Assembly: GCF_014191505.1 (NCBI RefSeq)
Contig: NZ_JACHWS010000003.1
Span: 372,001-436,000 of the forward strand
Direction of reading: 5' to 3'
Length of the DNA: 64,000 bases
From: Hoyosella altamirensis
Lineage (GTDB): Bacteria; Actinomycetota; Actinomycetes; Mycobacteriales; Mycobacteriaceae
Part shown: piece by piece, positions 40,331-48,608 of the stretch
Position numbering within the stretch: position 1 is the first letter of the stretch
Layout: the number at the start of each line of letters is the position of its first letter
Notes under the pieces: model-generated
Database searches by the model: none
Told to the model about the DNA's origin: nothing
Seen by the model: the letters and a program-made list of their open reading frames with translations, nothing else
Program-made: the position numbers and the translations under genes

Positions 40331-42502
40331 ATGGCGAATACGAGCTCGAGCGCCGATTCCCGAATGGAACCGGCTGGAACTTCCGGGCGCGCGCAAGCCG
40401 AGCGCGCTGCCCGTCGTCCGCCGCGCGCACCTTACCGATACGACCTTGATGGCCTGCGTGGTTTTGCGATTGCGCTGGTAGTCATCTATCACGTGTGGGC
40501 GCTCGGCATCTCTGGCGGCGTCGACGTGTTCCTCACGCTCTCTGGCTTCTTCTTCGTCGGAATGCTTGTACGCAACGCCCGCTACGGCTCCGACCTCTCG
40601 CCCTTCCCCATGATGAAGCGGCTGGCGCGGCGATTATTGCCGGCATTGGTCACAATTCTCAGTGCGGTCGGAATTGCCGCTTTTTTCCTAATGCCGAGCA
40701 CGCAGTGGGCCACTATCAGCGGCCAGTCCGTCGCGAGTCTCTTTTACTTTCAGAACTGGCAACTCGCCCGGACCGCCGGTGACTATCTCGCCGCAGACCC
40801 GACTACCAGTCCGTTGCAGCACCTGTGGTCTATGTCCGTGCAGGGACAGTTCTTTGTCGCCACGCTCGCGATCGTCTATTTAACCGCCTGGCTGACACGC
40901 ACAGCATTGCGCAACCGTGACGACGCTGGCACCTGGGCCGCACGCGCCGCCATCGTCGTCCTCACGCTCTGCGCTGCTGCGTCGTTCGCTTACGCGGCGA
41001 TCTCCATCCAGCAGGACCCTGCCACTGCCTATTACGACTCATTTGCCCGCGGGTGGGAGCTCCTCGCCGGCGGCTTGGTGGCCGCGTATCTGCCGCTGTT
41101 GCGAATCCCCACGCTATTGCGTCCGCTGCTCGCTCTTGCCGGTCTTGCGGCCATCATGTTGTGCGGCATCGTTGTCGACGGCCGCTTGTTCCCAGGCCCG
41201 TGGGCCCTCGTACCGGTGCTCGCGACGCTGGCGATCATCGCCGCGGGCACCCCCGCTGCGAACACTTCGACACCCCGGGACCATCGACCCACAGCGATAC
41301 TCCGTTTCTTGGCCTTGCCGCCGCTGGTCTGGCTGGGTTCGGTCGCATACTCGTTCTATTTGTGGCACTGGCCTGTGCTCATCTTTTACCTCGCTGCGTC
41401 TGGACAGCGGTCGGTGTCAATCGGTGAAGGCATTGGCGTGATCTTTGTTTCGCTGTTCCTCGCCTGGCTCACGCTGCGGTTTGTCGAGATTCCGCTCCGC
41501 TACCCCCACCGCAACCCTGCCCCCTCTGCGTCTCGCATACGGTGGCGGCACCGCTCCACGTATCCCGCGATCGCCCTTGCTGTCGCCGCACTCATGCTCG
41601 TTGGGGCAGCGGGCGGCTGGCGGGTCTACCTCAACGACCGGGAAGAGCGTCTTGCTGAATATCTCGACCCCTTGCTGTATCCGGGCGCTACTGAACTCAC
41701 CGATGGTTTGAGAGCGTCGCCCATGCCCTGGCGGCCGGTGCCGCTCGATGCGTGGCACGATCACCCGATTACCGCATTCGATGGCTGCATCGCTGACACT
41801 GATTCCGAAGAACTGGTGACGTGCGAGTATGGCGACCTCACCGCTGACCGCACCATTGTGCTCGCTGGCGGCTCCCACGCAGAGCAGTGGGTCACCGCGC
41901 TCAATCAGGTGGGCCTCGATGAGGGATTCCGGGTTGTGACGTACCTGAAGATGGCGTGCCCGCTGTCAGCCAACCCCGAACCCACACATTTCGATGGATT
42001 CCCCTACCCACAATGCTGGGATTGGAATCAGCGCGTGCTCGCGGACGTCGCGGCGAGCCAGCCCGATTACCTTATGACCAACAGCACCCGGCCGATCCAT
42101 TTCGAACCCGGCGATTACCTCCCCGACCACTACCGGGAGATGTTCCAGTTCCTGTCGGACAACGGCATCGCGACCCTCGGTTTGCGCGACTCGCCCTGGC
42201 TGCCACATTTCCCGGAACCTTCGGACTGCCTCGCCTCAGGTGGCGATCCGGAAGAATGCGGCATTTCACGCGCTGAGGTACTGAGCGCGGCCAACCCAGC
42301 TGACGAACTCGAAGGGGAAATACCGGGTTTCGTGTCCCTCGACTTGAGTGATGCGATCTGTGATGTCGACGTCTGCCGCGCGGTCGAGGGGAACATCCTC
42401 GTGTACCGCGACTTCAACCATCTGAGTGCGTCTTACGTCAGAACAACGGTCCCCGAGATGCGGCGGCAGATTGGTGAAGCGACAGGCTGGTGGGAGAACT
42501 AG
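40331..42502 (+). CDS. AT3-SGNH membrane acyltransferase (OafA-like)
   Basis: A 723-aa protein. The first 400 residues are an acyltransferase-3 domain with about ten helices, starting YDLDGLRGFAIALVVIYHVW and GGVDVFLTLSGFF. After one more helix (YPAIALAVAALMLVGAAGG) comes an SGNH domain with VLAGGSHAEQW and the late catalytic pair in YRDFNHLSASYV. Such enzymes O-acylate cell-surface glycans, with AT3 moving acyl across the membrane and SGNH transferring it. The SGNH block I reads GGSH, not GDSH. The frame allows a TTG at 40295; ATG at 40331 is preferred. The TreY-like gene follows after 15 bp. Confidence 0.87.
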   Translation: MANTSSSADSRMEPAGTSGRAQAERAARRPPRAPYRYDLDGLRGFAIALVVIYHVWALGISGGVDVFLTLSGFFFVGMLVRNARYGSDLSPFPMMKRLARRLLPALVTILSAVGIAAFFLMPSTQWATISGQSVASLFYFQNWQLARTAGDYLAADPTTSPLQHLWSMSVQGQFFVATLAIVYLTAWLTRTALRNRDDAGTWAARAAIVVLTLCAAASFAYAAISIQQDPATAYYDSFARGWELLAGGLVAAYLPLLRIPTLLRPLLALAGLAAIMLCGIVVDGRLFPGPWALVPVLATLAIIAAGTPAANTSTPRDHRPTAILRFLALPPLVWLGSVAYSFYLWHWPVLIFYLAASGQRSVSIGEGIGVIFVSLFLAWLTLRFVEIPLRYPHRNPAPSASRIRWRHRSTYPAIALAVAALMLVGAAGGWRVYLNDREERLAEYLDPLLYPGATELTDGLRASPMPWRPVPLDAWHDHPITAFDGCIADTDSEELVTCEYGDLTADRTIVLAGGSHAEQWVTALNQVGLDEGFRVVTYLKMACPLSANPEPTHFDGFPYPQCWDWNQRVLADVAASQPDYLMTNSTRPIHFEPGDYLPDHYREMFQFLSDNGIATLGLRDSPWLPHFPEPSDCLASGGDPEECGISRAEVLSAANPADELEGEIPGFVSLDLSDAICDVDVCRAVEGNILVYRDFNHLSASYVRTTVPEMRRQIGEATGWWEN

Positions 42503-42517
42503 TGGAAGGATAGGTCC

Positions 42518-44209
42518 GTGATAGTCCGCAGCCGGCACCCTGGCAGCCCGGATCATGGCAGGCCCATCCGCCCCGCTGTGCGCCCACCAACATCGGTGTA
42601 CCGTGTGCAGCTCCCCCATGCTGGACAAGAGTGGCTGCCCTCCGGTGACATTCCGGAACTTCTGGACTATCTCGCGGACATCGGTATCTCGCACCTCTGG
42701 CTAGCAGCTCCGTATGGGAGCAGCGCTAACGCTGATTCGGGTGTCGTTCCCGCCGAATACGGCACAGTGAATTTGCGCGAGCTCGCTTCGGTCGCGCATG
42801 CGCGCGAGATCGGTTTGATCATCGACATAGTTCCAGCGCATACCGACGTAGCGTTGCCGCAGCACAACGCGTGGTGGTGGGACGTCCTGGTGAGTGGTCG
42901 CCATTCGCGCTTCGCGGATTACTTCACCGTCGATTTCGACGCGGACCCCCAGCATCGCCTCCGGCTCCCGGTTCTCGATTCGGATCATCGGACTACAACT
43001 CTGGCGGTCTCTGGCAACCGCCTCCGCTTCGACCGTCCCGGACCTGAATTCCCCCTCGCACCGGGCACTGAGTTGTTCGCTCCAGAAGAGTGTTCACGCC
43101 AGCAGATGTACCGCCTCATCGGCTCGGATGAGCATGCGAACTATCGATACGTTGGGGGCGCACCCCGCTTCGCCGCATTGCGGCAGGACAGCCAGGATGT
43201 GTTCGGCGAAACCCACCGCTTTTTGAAGGAGATCGTCCACGACGGAACCGTCGACGGGGTCCGCGTTGTGGGCGTCGATGATCTGCCGGACACGATGCTG
43301 TATCTGTCCTGGTTGCGTGCGGCGATCGGCGAGAACCACCTGCTCTGCACCGACACGGCGCCGCACCGCAATCACGTTCTGGACCAGGCTCTGCCTATCG
43401 ATGGGACAAGCGGCGCCGAGATACGCCGCGTCGTCACAGGTGTCCTCGCGAAGCCCGGTGACTCGGATACCGGAGCGGCGGAGTATGTACCGCGGTCGGA
43501 GTTCCATCTTCATATGGCCGACATTGCCCGGCATTGGCCTTGCTCACTGTCCGCGGCTCCTGAGTCGGGTCCGGGGCCCGTGCCACACGCACATCGCCCA
43601 GCGAAGCTCGCCCAGACGTTGCAATACATCCTGGGCCCGGGACTGCCCGCGGTCGATGCCGGAAGTGAACTCTGGCAGCCACGCGGCCCCCTCAGCCGAC
43701 ACGTCAAACGTTGCCGCGAACTCTGCACGACGCTCGAGACAGCAGAGACGATTGACACCGGCAACGATGGTGTCATTCCGAGCATCGCAAAGCTACATGT
43801 GGTGCGCAGCGCTCTGCGGCTGCGTGATGAGCGACCCGACGTGTTCGTTGGGGGCGAGTACGAGCCGATCACGCCTTCAGGTTCTGCGCAAAGTTACGTC
43901 GTGGCGTTCGAAAGGGCGCGGGAGCATTCGCTGCCCGAAGCTGTGGTGGTGGTCGCCCGGCTGACTCACCTGATGCCGAATGACGACGGGCAGCCAGCGT
44001 GGGGTGACACCTCCGTCCCGCTGCCGGAGGGAACGTGGCGTGACCTGCTGACAGGCAAGAACCATAGCGGCGAAGCCCTTGCCGCCGACATGTTTTCCGA
44101 GCTGCCCGTCGCCTTGCTCGTGCGCGGCGGCGGGGCTCTCCGCGAGCCACGCCGCCTAGAGCCGCGAGCGGAGGATACACCCCAGCCGGAGCACGACCCA
44201 CGCGGCTAG
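42518..44209 (+). CDS. TreY-like protein lacking catalytic residues
   Basis: A 563-aa GH13 protein most like maltooligosyltrehalose synthase: TSVYRVQLPHAGQEW, YLADIGISHLWLAAPYG, LIIDIVPAHTDVALPQHN with NAWWWDVL, and RLRLPVLDSD. TreY proteins are usually 700 aa or longer. Where TreY has DGLRxDHPDGL (nucleophile Asp), this protein reads DGVRVVGVDDL, with Val251 in place of the Asp; where TreY has VEKIL before GTTGYD, it has CTDTA before GTSGAE. It is thus probably inactive or changed in function. GTG start with GGAAGGA. Coupled to the acyltransferase gene. Confidence 0.78.
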   Translation: MIVRSRHPGSPDHGRPIRPAVRPPTSVYRVQLPHAGQEWLPSGDIPELLDYLADIGISHLWLAAPYGSSANADSGVVPAEYGTVNLRELASVAHAREIGLIIDIVPAHTDVALPQHNAWWWDVLVSGRHSRFADYFTVDFDADPQHRLRLPVLDSDHRTTTLAVSGNRLRFDRPGPEFPLAPGTELFAPEECSRQQMYRLIGSDEHANYRYVGGAPRFAALRQDSQDVFGETHRFLKEIVHDGTVDGVRVVGVDDLPDTMLYLSWLRAAIGENHLLCTDTAPHRNHVLDQALPIDGTSGAEIRRVVTGVLAKPGDSDTGAAEYVPRSEFHLHMADIARHWPCSLSAAPESGPGPVPHAHRPAKLAQTLQYILGPGLPAVDAGSELWQPRGPLSRHVKRCRELCTTLETAETIDTGNDGVIPSIAKLHVVRSALRLRDERPDVFVGGEYEPITPSGSAQSYVVAFERAREHSLPEAVVVVARLTHLMPNDDGQPAWGDTSVPLPEGTWRDLLTGKNHSGEALAADMFSELPVALLVRGGGALREPRRLEPRAEDTPQPEHDPRG

Positions 44210-44223
44210 CACCGCACCCGCTG

Positions 44224-44679
44224 TCAGTCCGCGGCCGCCATCCCACGCTGGATTAGCGTTCCCACCCGCGGCAGCGCCTGGACGACATGCTTGTGCGCTT
44301 GACCGCGCAGCTGGCCGTAGAGCTTCGCAATGCTACGGTACGCGGACGCTTCCGCACGCCTGTCGACGATCGCAAGTAACTCGTCCGCAGCCTCATCCCC
44401 GCGACCGGCGAGAAACGTGCCGAAATCGCGCTCCCCAGCGGAAGTGAACGCATCCCAGTGCGGCTGGAGCTGTTCGAGAAAATCCGGCAGGAGAACGCGA
44501 ATTACGCTGTTGACAAACGTTGCGTGTACCGCGTTTACGGTTTTATACGCGCCTTTGAGCATGACCCCAGTGGGCCCTCGTTTCGCACGAACCTCCTCGT
44601 CGAGGACCGTCCTCGCGTCAGCTACGAAGGCATCGCGATTCTCGTCGGAGAGCAACACATCACGCAGAGACCCCGCCAT
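44224..44679 (-). CDS. DUF6918 family protein
   Basis: A 151-aa soluble helical protein of an actinobacterial family (DUF6918): MAGSLRDVLLSDENRDAFV, KGAYKTVNAVHATFVN, LPDFLEQLQPHWDAF and a C-terminal VQALPRVGTLIQRG. Function unknown. GGAGGAAGTCC precedes the ATG at 44679; the frame extends upstream to 44757 without a ribosome site. Confidence 0.78.
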   Translation of the reverse strand: MAGSLRDVLLSDENRDAFVADARTVLDEEVRAKRGPTGVMLKGAYKTVNAVHATFVNSVIRVLLPDFLEQLQPHWDAFTSAGERDFGTFLAGRGDEAADELLAIVDRRAEASAYRSIAKLYGQLRGQAHKHVVQALPRVGTLIQRGMAAAD

Positions 44680-44816
44680 GGACTTCCTCCGTCTTCCGCA
44701 ACAGTCCGCGCCGCGCGGATGCAACGAATTTACCGCACGCCGTGACAATTCGTGCACGTAAAGTCCGTTCCCTGCCCTACCTAAATCGACCCCTCACGAG
44801 CGAACCGTCCAGCCGG

Positions 44817-44822
44817 TATATT
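44817..44822 (+). promoter_or_regulatory. -10 box of the TetR gene
   Basis: TATATT ends 7 nt before the GTG at 44830, which implies a leaderless mRNA and rules out the TTG at 44821 that overlaps the box. Confidence 0.5.
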
Positions 44823-44829
44823 GCCGCGT

Positions 44830-45369
44830 GTGCCCAACGCATCAACCTATGACCGTATCCTCGACGCGCTGGAACGTATTCTGCTGCGCACCGGGTCCGC
44901 GCAAGTCACCCTCGAGGCAGTTGCCAACGAGGCAAGCGTCTCAAAAGGCGGTCTTCTCTACCACTTCCCCAGCAAAGACGCATTGTTGATCGGCCTTGTC
45001 TCGAGGCTAGGTGACCTGGCAGATGCCCAGCTGCGTGACGCCTTGTCAGCTGGGCGCTCCATCGCAGAGTTCTACCTGCAAAGCCCCGATACGACCGCAG
45101 AAACAGAGTTACTGGTATACCGAACGCTGATCGCTGCCCTCCACACTGTCGACGGTCAAAATCATGCACTGCGTGATGCCGTCACGAAGGTAGTCAGAGG
45201 CTGGGATGAGCATCTGCGCGCTGAGATCACCGATCCTGTCCAGGCCGAGATAGTCCGGCTCGCTGGGGATGGCATCTACTTCAGTGCACTTCTAGGCCTT
45301 CCCCTGCCTGACCCGGACCTGCATCGGCAGGTTATCGAGCGCCTCACGCAACCCGGCTCCGGGAACTAA
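44830..45369 (+). CDS. TetR/AcrR family regulator
   Basis: A 179-aa repressor-type protein. The helix-turn-helix is in TLEAVANEASVSKGGLLYHF, followed by a helical ligand-binding domain. Targets unknown; the divergent DUF6918 gene is 150 bp away and could be one. The frame opens at TTG 44821, but the -10 TATATT overlaps it, so the GTG at 44830 is chosen. Its last 4 bp overlap the convergent ilvA. Confidence 0.85.
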   Translation: MPNASTYDRILDALERILLRTGSAQVTLEAVANEASVSKGGLLYHFPSKDALLIGLVSRLGDLADAQLRDALSAGRSIAEFYLQSPDTTAETELLVYRTLIAALHTVDGQNHALRDAVTKVVRGWDEHLRAEITDPVQAEIVRLAGDGIYFSALLGLPLPDPDLHRQVIERLTQPGSGN

Positions 45370-46745
45370 ATCAAGTAGCGGAAGGCCGGCGTTCCAGGCT
45401 CGAGGTGCTCCACTTCCATGCCCGACTCCCGGATACGCTCCATCAGGGGGCTGAGGCCAGAAGCAGCGCCGAGCTCGATGCCGACGAGCGCACCTCCGGT
45501 CTCACGGTTGTTGCGTTTGACGTATTCGAACAGCGTGATGTCATCATCCGGTCCGAGGACGTTATCCAGGAAACGCCGCAACGCGCCCGGCTCCTGTGGG
45601 AAGTTCACCAGGAAGTAGTGCTTCAAACCCATGTGGACGAGCGACCGTTCGATGATTTCGCCGTAGCGCGACACATCGTTGTTGCCGCCGGAAACGAGGC
45701 ACACCACATTCTGATGCGCTTCAAACTTCATTTGTTTCAGCGCAGCGACCGCCAGTGCACCTGCAGGCTCCGCGATGACGCCTTCGTTCTGATACAAGTC
45801 GAGCATCTCGGTGCACACAGCACCTTCATCGACCTTCAGGATCGAGATGTCGCCTGGGTGACTGGGCGCCGGAACGGACGCCACGAGCGGCAGTGACGCA
45901 TGAGTGACCGCTGACGCACCAGCCGCCGAAAGTACCGCGTAGGGGAAGTCGCCGGCGCGGCGCACTGCCGCGCCATCAACGAAAGCGTCGATCTCTCGAA
46001 GAGTGACCGGCCCGCGGGCCGCGAGCGCACCAATCATCGACGCGGCTCCTGTTGGCTCTGCTCCCACGATCGTGGTCGACGGCGACCGCTCGTGCAGGTA
46101 GGCGGTCATGCCAGCGATGAGACCGCCCCCGCCAACTGGCACGACCACAACGTCGACGAGCCCTTCAAGCTGTTCCAGGATTTCCCTTGCCACGGTGCCC
46201 TGGCCGGCCACAGTCCGCGGATCGTCGAAGGGTGGAACCAATGTCGCGCCTGATTCAGCGCAGTCACGCAACGCTGCCGCAGCAGCCTCGTCGTAGGTCG
46301 GTCCCGTGACCTTGAGGTCGACGTAGGGGCCGCCGTGCGCCCGGATACGATCACGCTTCTGGCGCGGCGTGTTCGATGGCAAGTAGATTCGGCCTCTGAT
46401 TCCCAGCGCACGGCATGCGAAGGCCACACCTTGGGCGTGATTTCCGGCGCTTGCGCAAACGACACCAGCTGTCCGCTCAGGTTCGGTCAACTGCACCATG
46501 AGGTTGTAGGCACCCCGCAGCTTGTATGAGCGCACTCGCTGCTGGTCCTCGCGCTTCAGGAAAATGTTCGCACCGGTCACCTGCGAAAGGCGGTCGCACC
46601 GTTCGAGCGGCGTGACAGCCACAATGCCGCTGATTCGCTCCGCTGCCTCATCGATGTCGGATGCGGTCAGCAGCTCAGCGGTTGTCAGGGCTTGAGCACG
46701 GGGAACAGTAGACACTCGACCTATGCTGCCATCAATCTGGCCCAT
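45366..46745 (-). CDS. ilvA: Threonine dehydratase (biosynthetic)
   Basis: A 459-aa PLP enzyme that deaminates threonine to 2-oxobutanoate, the first step to isoleucine. The PLP Lys is in RSYKLRGAYN; SAGNHAQGVAFA binds the phosphate with the Gly-rich VPVGGGGLIAG. The C-terminal 100 residues form an ACT-like regulatory domain (HYFLVNFPQEPGALRRFL), as in short IlvA forms with one ACT unit. A GTG about ten codons in is an alternative start. Confidence 0.93.
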   Translation of the reverse strand: MGQIDGSIGRVSTVPRAQALTTAELLTASDIDEAAERISGIVAVTPLERCDRLSQVTGANIFLKREDQQRVRSYKLRGAYNLMVQLTEPERTAGVVCASAGNHAQGVAFACRALGIRGRIYLPSNTPRQKRDRIRAHGGPYVDLKVTGPTYDEAAAAALRDCAESGATLVPPFDDPRTVAGQGTVAREILEQLEGLVDVVVVPVGGGGLIAGMTAYLHERSPSTTIVGAEPTGAASMIGALAARGPVTLREIDAFVDGAAVRRAGDFPYAVLSAAGASAVTHASLPLVASVPAPSHPGDISILKVDEGAVCTEMLDLYQNEGVIAEPAGALAVAALKQMKFEAHQNVVCLVSGGNNDVSRYGEIIERSLVHMGLKHYFLVNFPQEPGALRRFLDNVLGPDDDITLFEYVKRNNRETGGALVGIELGAASGLSPLMERIRESGMEVEHLEPGTPAFRYLI

Positions 46746-46804
46746 TTACATACTTACCGAGTGTTGCGATTCGGCACGAATGCTGGCTGACTCCTAGCTC
46801 GCAG

Positions 46805-47242
46805 TCACTCGGCGGGACTGAGCACCAGTACAGGAATCTGCCTTGAGGTTTTCGTTTGGTAGTCGTTGTAGTCGGGCCAGACATCGGTGGCCCGTTCCCA
46901 CCACGTCTCGCGCTCTTCACCCGACACTTCGTGGGCGACGAAGTCTTTCTTGTCAGCGCCATCCTGAACTTCGACCAGTGGATTCGCACGCATGTTGTGG
47001 TACCAGACTGGATGCGTGGGCGCGCCGCCCATAGAGGCCACCACCGCATACTTGCCGTCATGTTCGACCCGCATCAGCGGGGTTTTCCGCAGTTTGCCTG
47101 ATTTTGCTCCGAGCGTTGTCACCACGATGATGGGCTTGCCCCCCATCGTGTTTCCTTCGCGGCCATTGGTGCGTTCAAATGTTTCCACTTGCTCGCGCAC
47201 GAAGTCGCTGGGACTGGGCTCGTATTCACCAGTGAGAGGCAT
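46805..47242 (-). CDS. Deazaflavin (F420)-dependent nitroreductase-like protein (Ddn family)
   Basis: A 145-aa split-beta-barrel protein of the Ddn/FDOR-A family: [38 protein letters not shown] and [15 protein letters not shown] are family signatures for F420H2 binding. These enzymes reduce quinones or related compounds and in mycobacteria activate pretomanid. Stands alone between ilvA and the serpin gene. Confidence 0.88.
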   Translation of the reverse strand: MPLTGEYEPSPSDFVREQVETFERTNGREGNTMGGKPIIVVTTLGAKSGKLRKTPLMRVEHDGKYAVVASMGGAPTHPVWYHNMRANPLVEVQDGADKKDFVAHEVSGEERETWWERATDVWPDYNDYQTKTSRQIPVLVLSPAE

Positions 47243-47298
47243 AGGTTAAGTCAACACCACGATCGCGGCGCTGTCTCGATGATTCGTCGAAACTGGCG

Positions 47299-48576
47299 TT
47301 ACTGGCTCGGGTCTTCAACACCGCCCAGGAACAGCGGTGCCCCTGTGGGCGTGTGCATGATGGCGAAGGTGTAGGGCCTGTCTGCACGGAACTCCACCTG
47401 CGCTTCGGGCGGCAGACTGGTGACGCCCGCGACACCAGTGACAGCCGCAGCTTCGGTTCCCTGCTCGTCTACCGTGATCGTCGCCCTGTGGATTGCGTCG
47501 CTCACCATGAAATCTGGGGTAATCCCGTCGAGTTCCGACAGATTTGTCAGTCCTATGCCTCGCAACTGTTCCAGCAGTTGCACGGTGCCGCCGAAGTCCC
47601 AGCGCGGCAGCGCGATATCTGCGGATACGGAAGTGCCGCCGTCAGCGAGTGTTTCTAACGTCGAAGCCGTCAATTGGGGCGCAGTCAGATCGTCAGTGTC
47701 CGATATCAGGATCCACATCGACAGTTCGCCGCCCGCATAGGGGAGTTCGATCGCCTCCCAGCCTTCTCCCGTTGCGTGCCGGACGGTAGTGGACTGCTTG
47801 TTCATCATGGGGACCGTCACCACTGAACCGTCCGCTTTTGTGAAGTCGTCGTCTTCGGTGGAGCTTTCGCTGAACTGGTTCTCCCATTCCGCTTTCATGT
47901 AGATCGCGTTCGCTAGCACGGCGATTGTTTCCGGGTCCAGTTCATCGAAAAGCCGGTCGATCCTTCCGGCGGTGTTCTCCTCGACCCACGAGTCAATGGT
48001 TGCTACGGCTTCTGGGCTCGTGAAATCGACGTTTTCGGGTTCCGCATCAAAATATTCGCTCAGTGTTGTGGTGAAGTCCGATTCGAGAGTCATTCCCTCC
48101 TGCACGAACAGACCGTTTGCGAGGGCGACGATCGGTTCCGCGGGCTCATCGTCGGGGCCGCGTGTTTCTCCGGATTCGGTTCGAGGCGGAACGTCATCGA
48201 CGGTCACAGCTTCATCGGCGAGGGCGCGAACAGCTTCATTCAGCCCTTCGGCAGGGAACCCGAACACCGCATCCAACTGCGCCGCGGTCTCACCCTCCGC
48301 CCCGGCCCGCAGCATCGCGAAGGCGTACGCGATGCTCACCGGTGAGTACACGGTGTTCTCGCGGTCCTCGTCGTCCTGTGCGATCGAGCGGGCGAAACTT
48401 TCGGAGAACTCGTAGAGCCCGGCAATGAACTCGTCAACGGGTTCTTCCATCGCAGGCGCCGCAGCTGTGGTGGTTTCAGGCTCGGGGTCACTGGGCTCTG
48501 TGGTGCCGCATGCGGTTGCCAGCATCAACACTGCGCCAACTCCGAGCGCTGCGGCTTTCCGGATCCTCACAATCAT
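47299..48576 (-). CDS. Lipoprotein serpin
   Basis: A 425-aa serpin behind a lipoprotein signal (basic start, hydrophobic stretch, lipobox LATAC). Serpin signatures: NTVYSPVSIAYAFAML, ANAIYMKAEWENQF, the hinge DEQGTEAAAVTG and the terminal PTGAPLFLGGVEDP. The hinge is rich in small residues, as required for inhibitory loop insertion. Alignment of TSLPPE with antitrypsin MSIPPE puts Thr at P1 and Ser at P1', which suggests an elastase- or subtilisin-like target. Serpins are uncommon in this order. A GGGGAG is close to the ATG at 48576; a GTG two codons on is better spaced. Confidence 0.88.
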   Translation of the reverse strand: MIVRIRKAAALGVGAVLMLATACGTTEPSDPEPETTTAAAPAMEEPVDEFIAGLYEFSESFARSIAQDDEDRENTVYSPVSIAYAFAMLRAGAEGETAAQLDAVFGFPAEGLNEAVRALADEAVTVDDVPPRTESGETRGPDDEPAEPIVALANGLFVQEGMTLESDFTTTLSEYFDAEPENVDFTSPEAVATIDSWVEENTAGRIDRLFDELDPETIAVLANAIYMKAEWENQFSESSTEDDDFTKADGSVVTVPMMNKQSTTVRHATGEGWEAIELPYAGGELSMWILISDTDDLTAPQLTASTLETLADGGTSVSADIALPRWDFGGTVQLLEQLRGIGLTNLSELDGITPDFMVSDAIHRATITVDEQGTEAAAVTGVAGVTSLPPEAQVEFRADRPYTFAIMHTPTGAPLFLGGVEDPSQ

Positions 48577-48608
48577 CACTCCCCTGAGCCGTTGTGTGTC
48601 GCGTCGTT

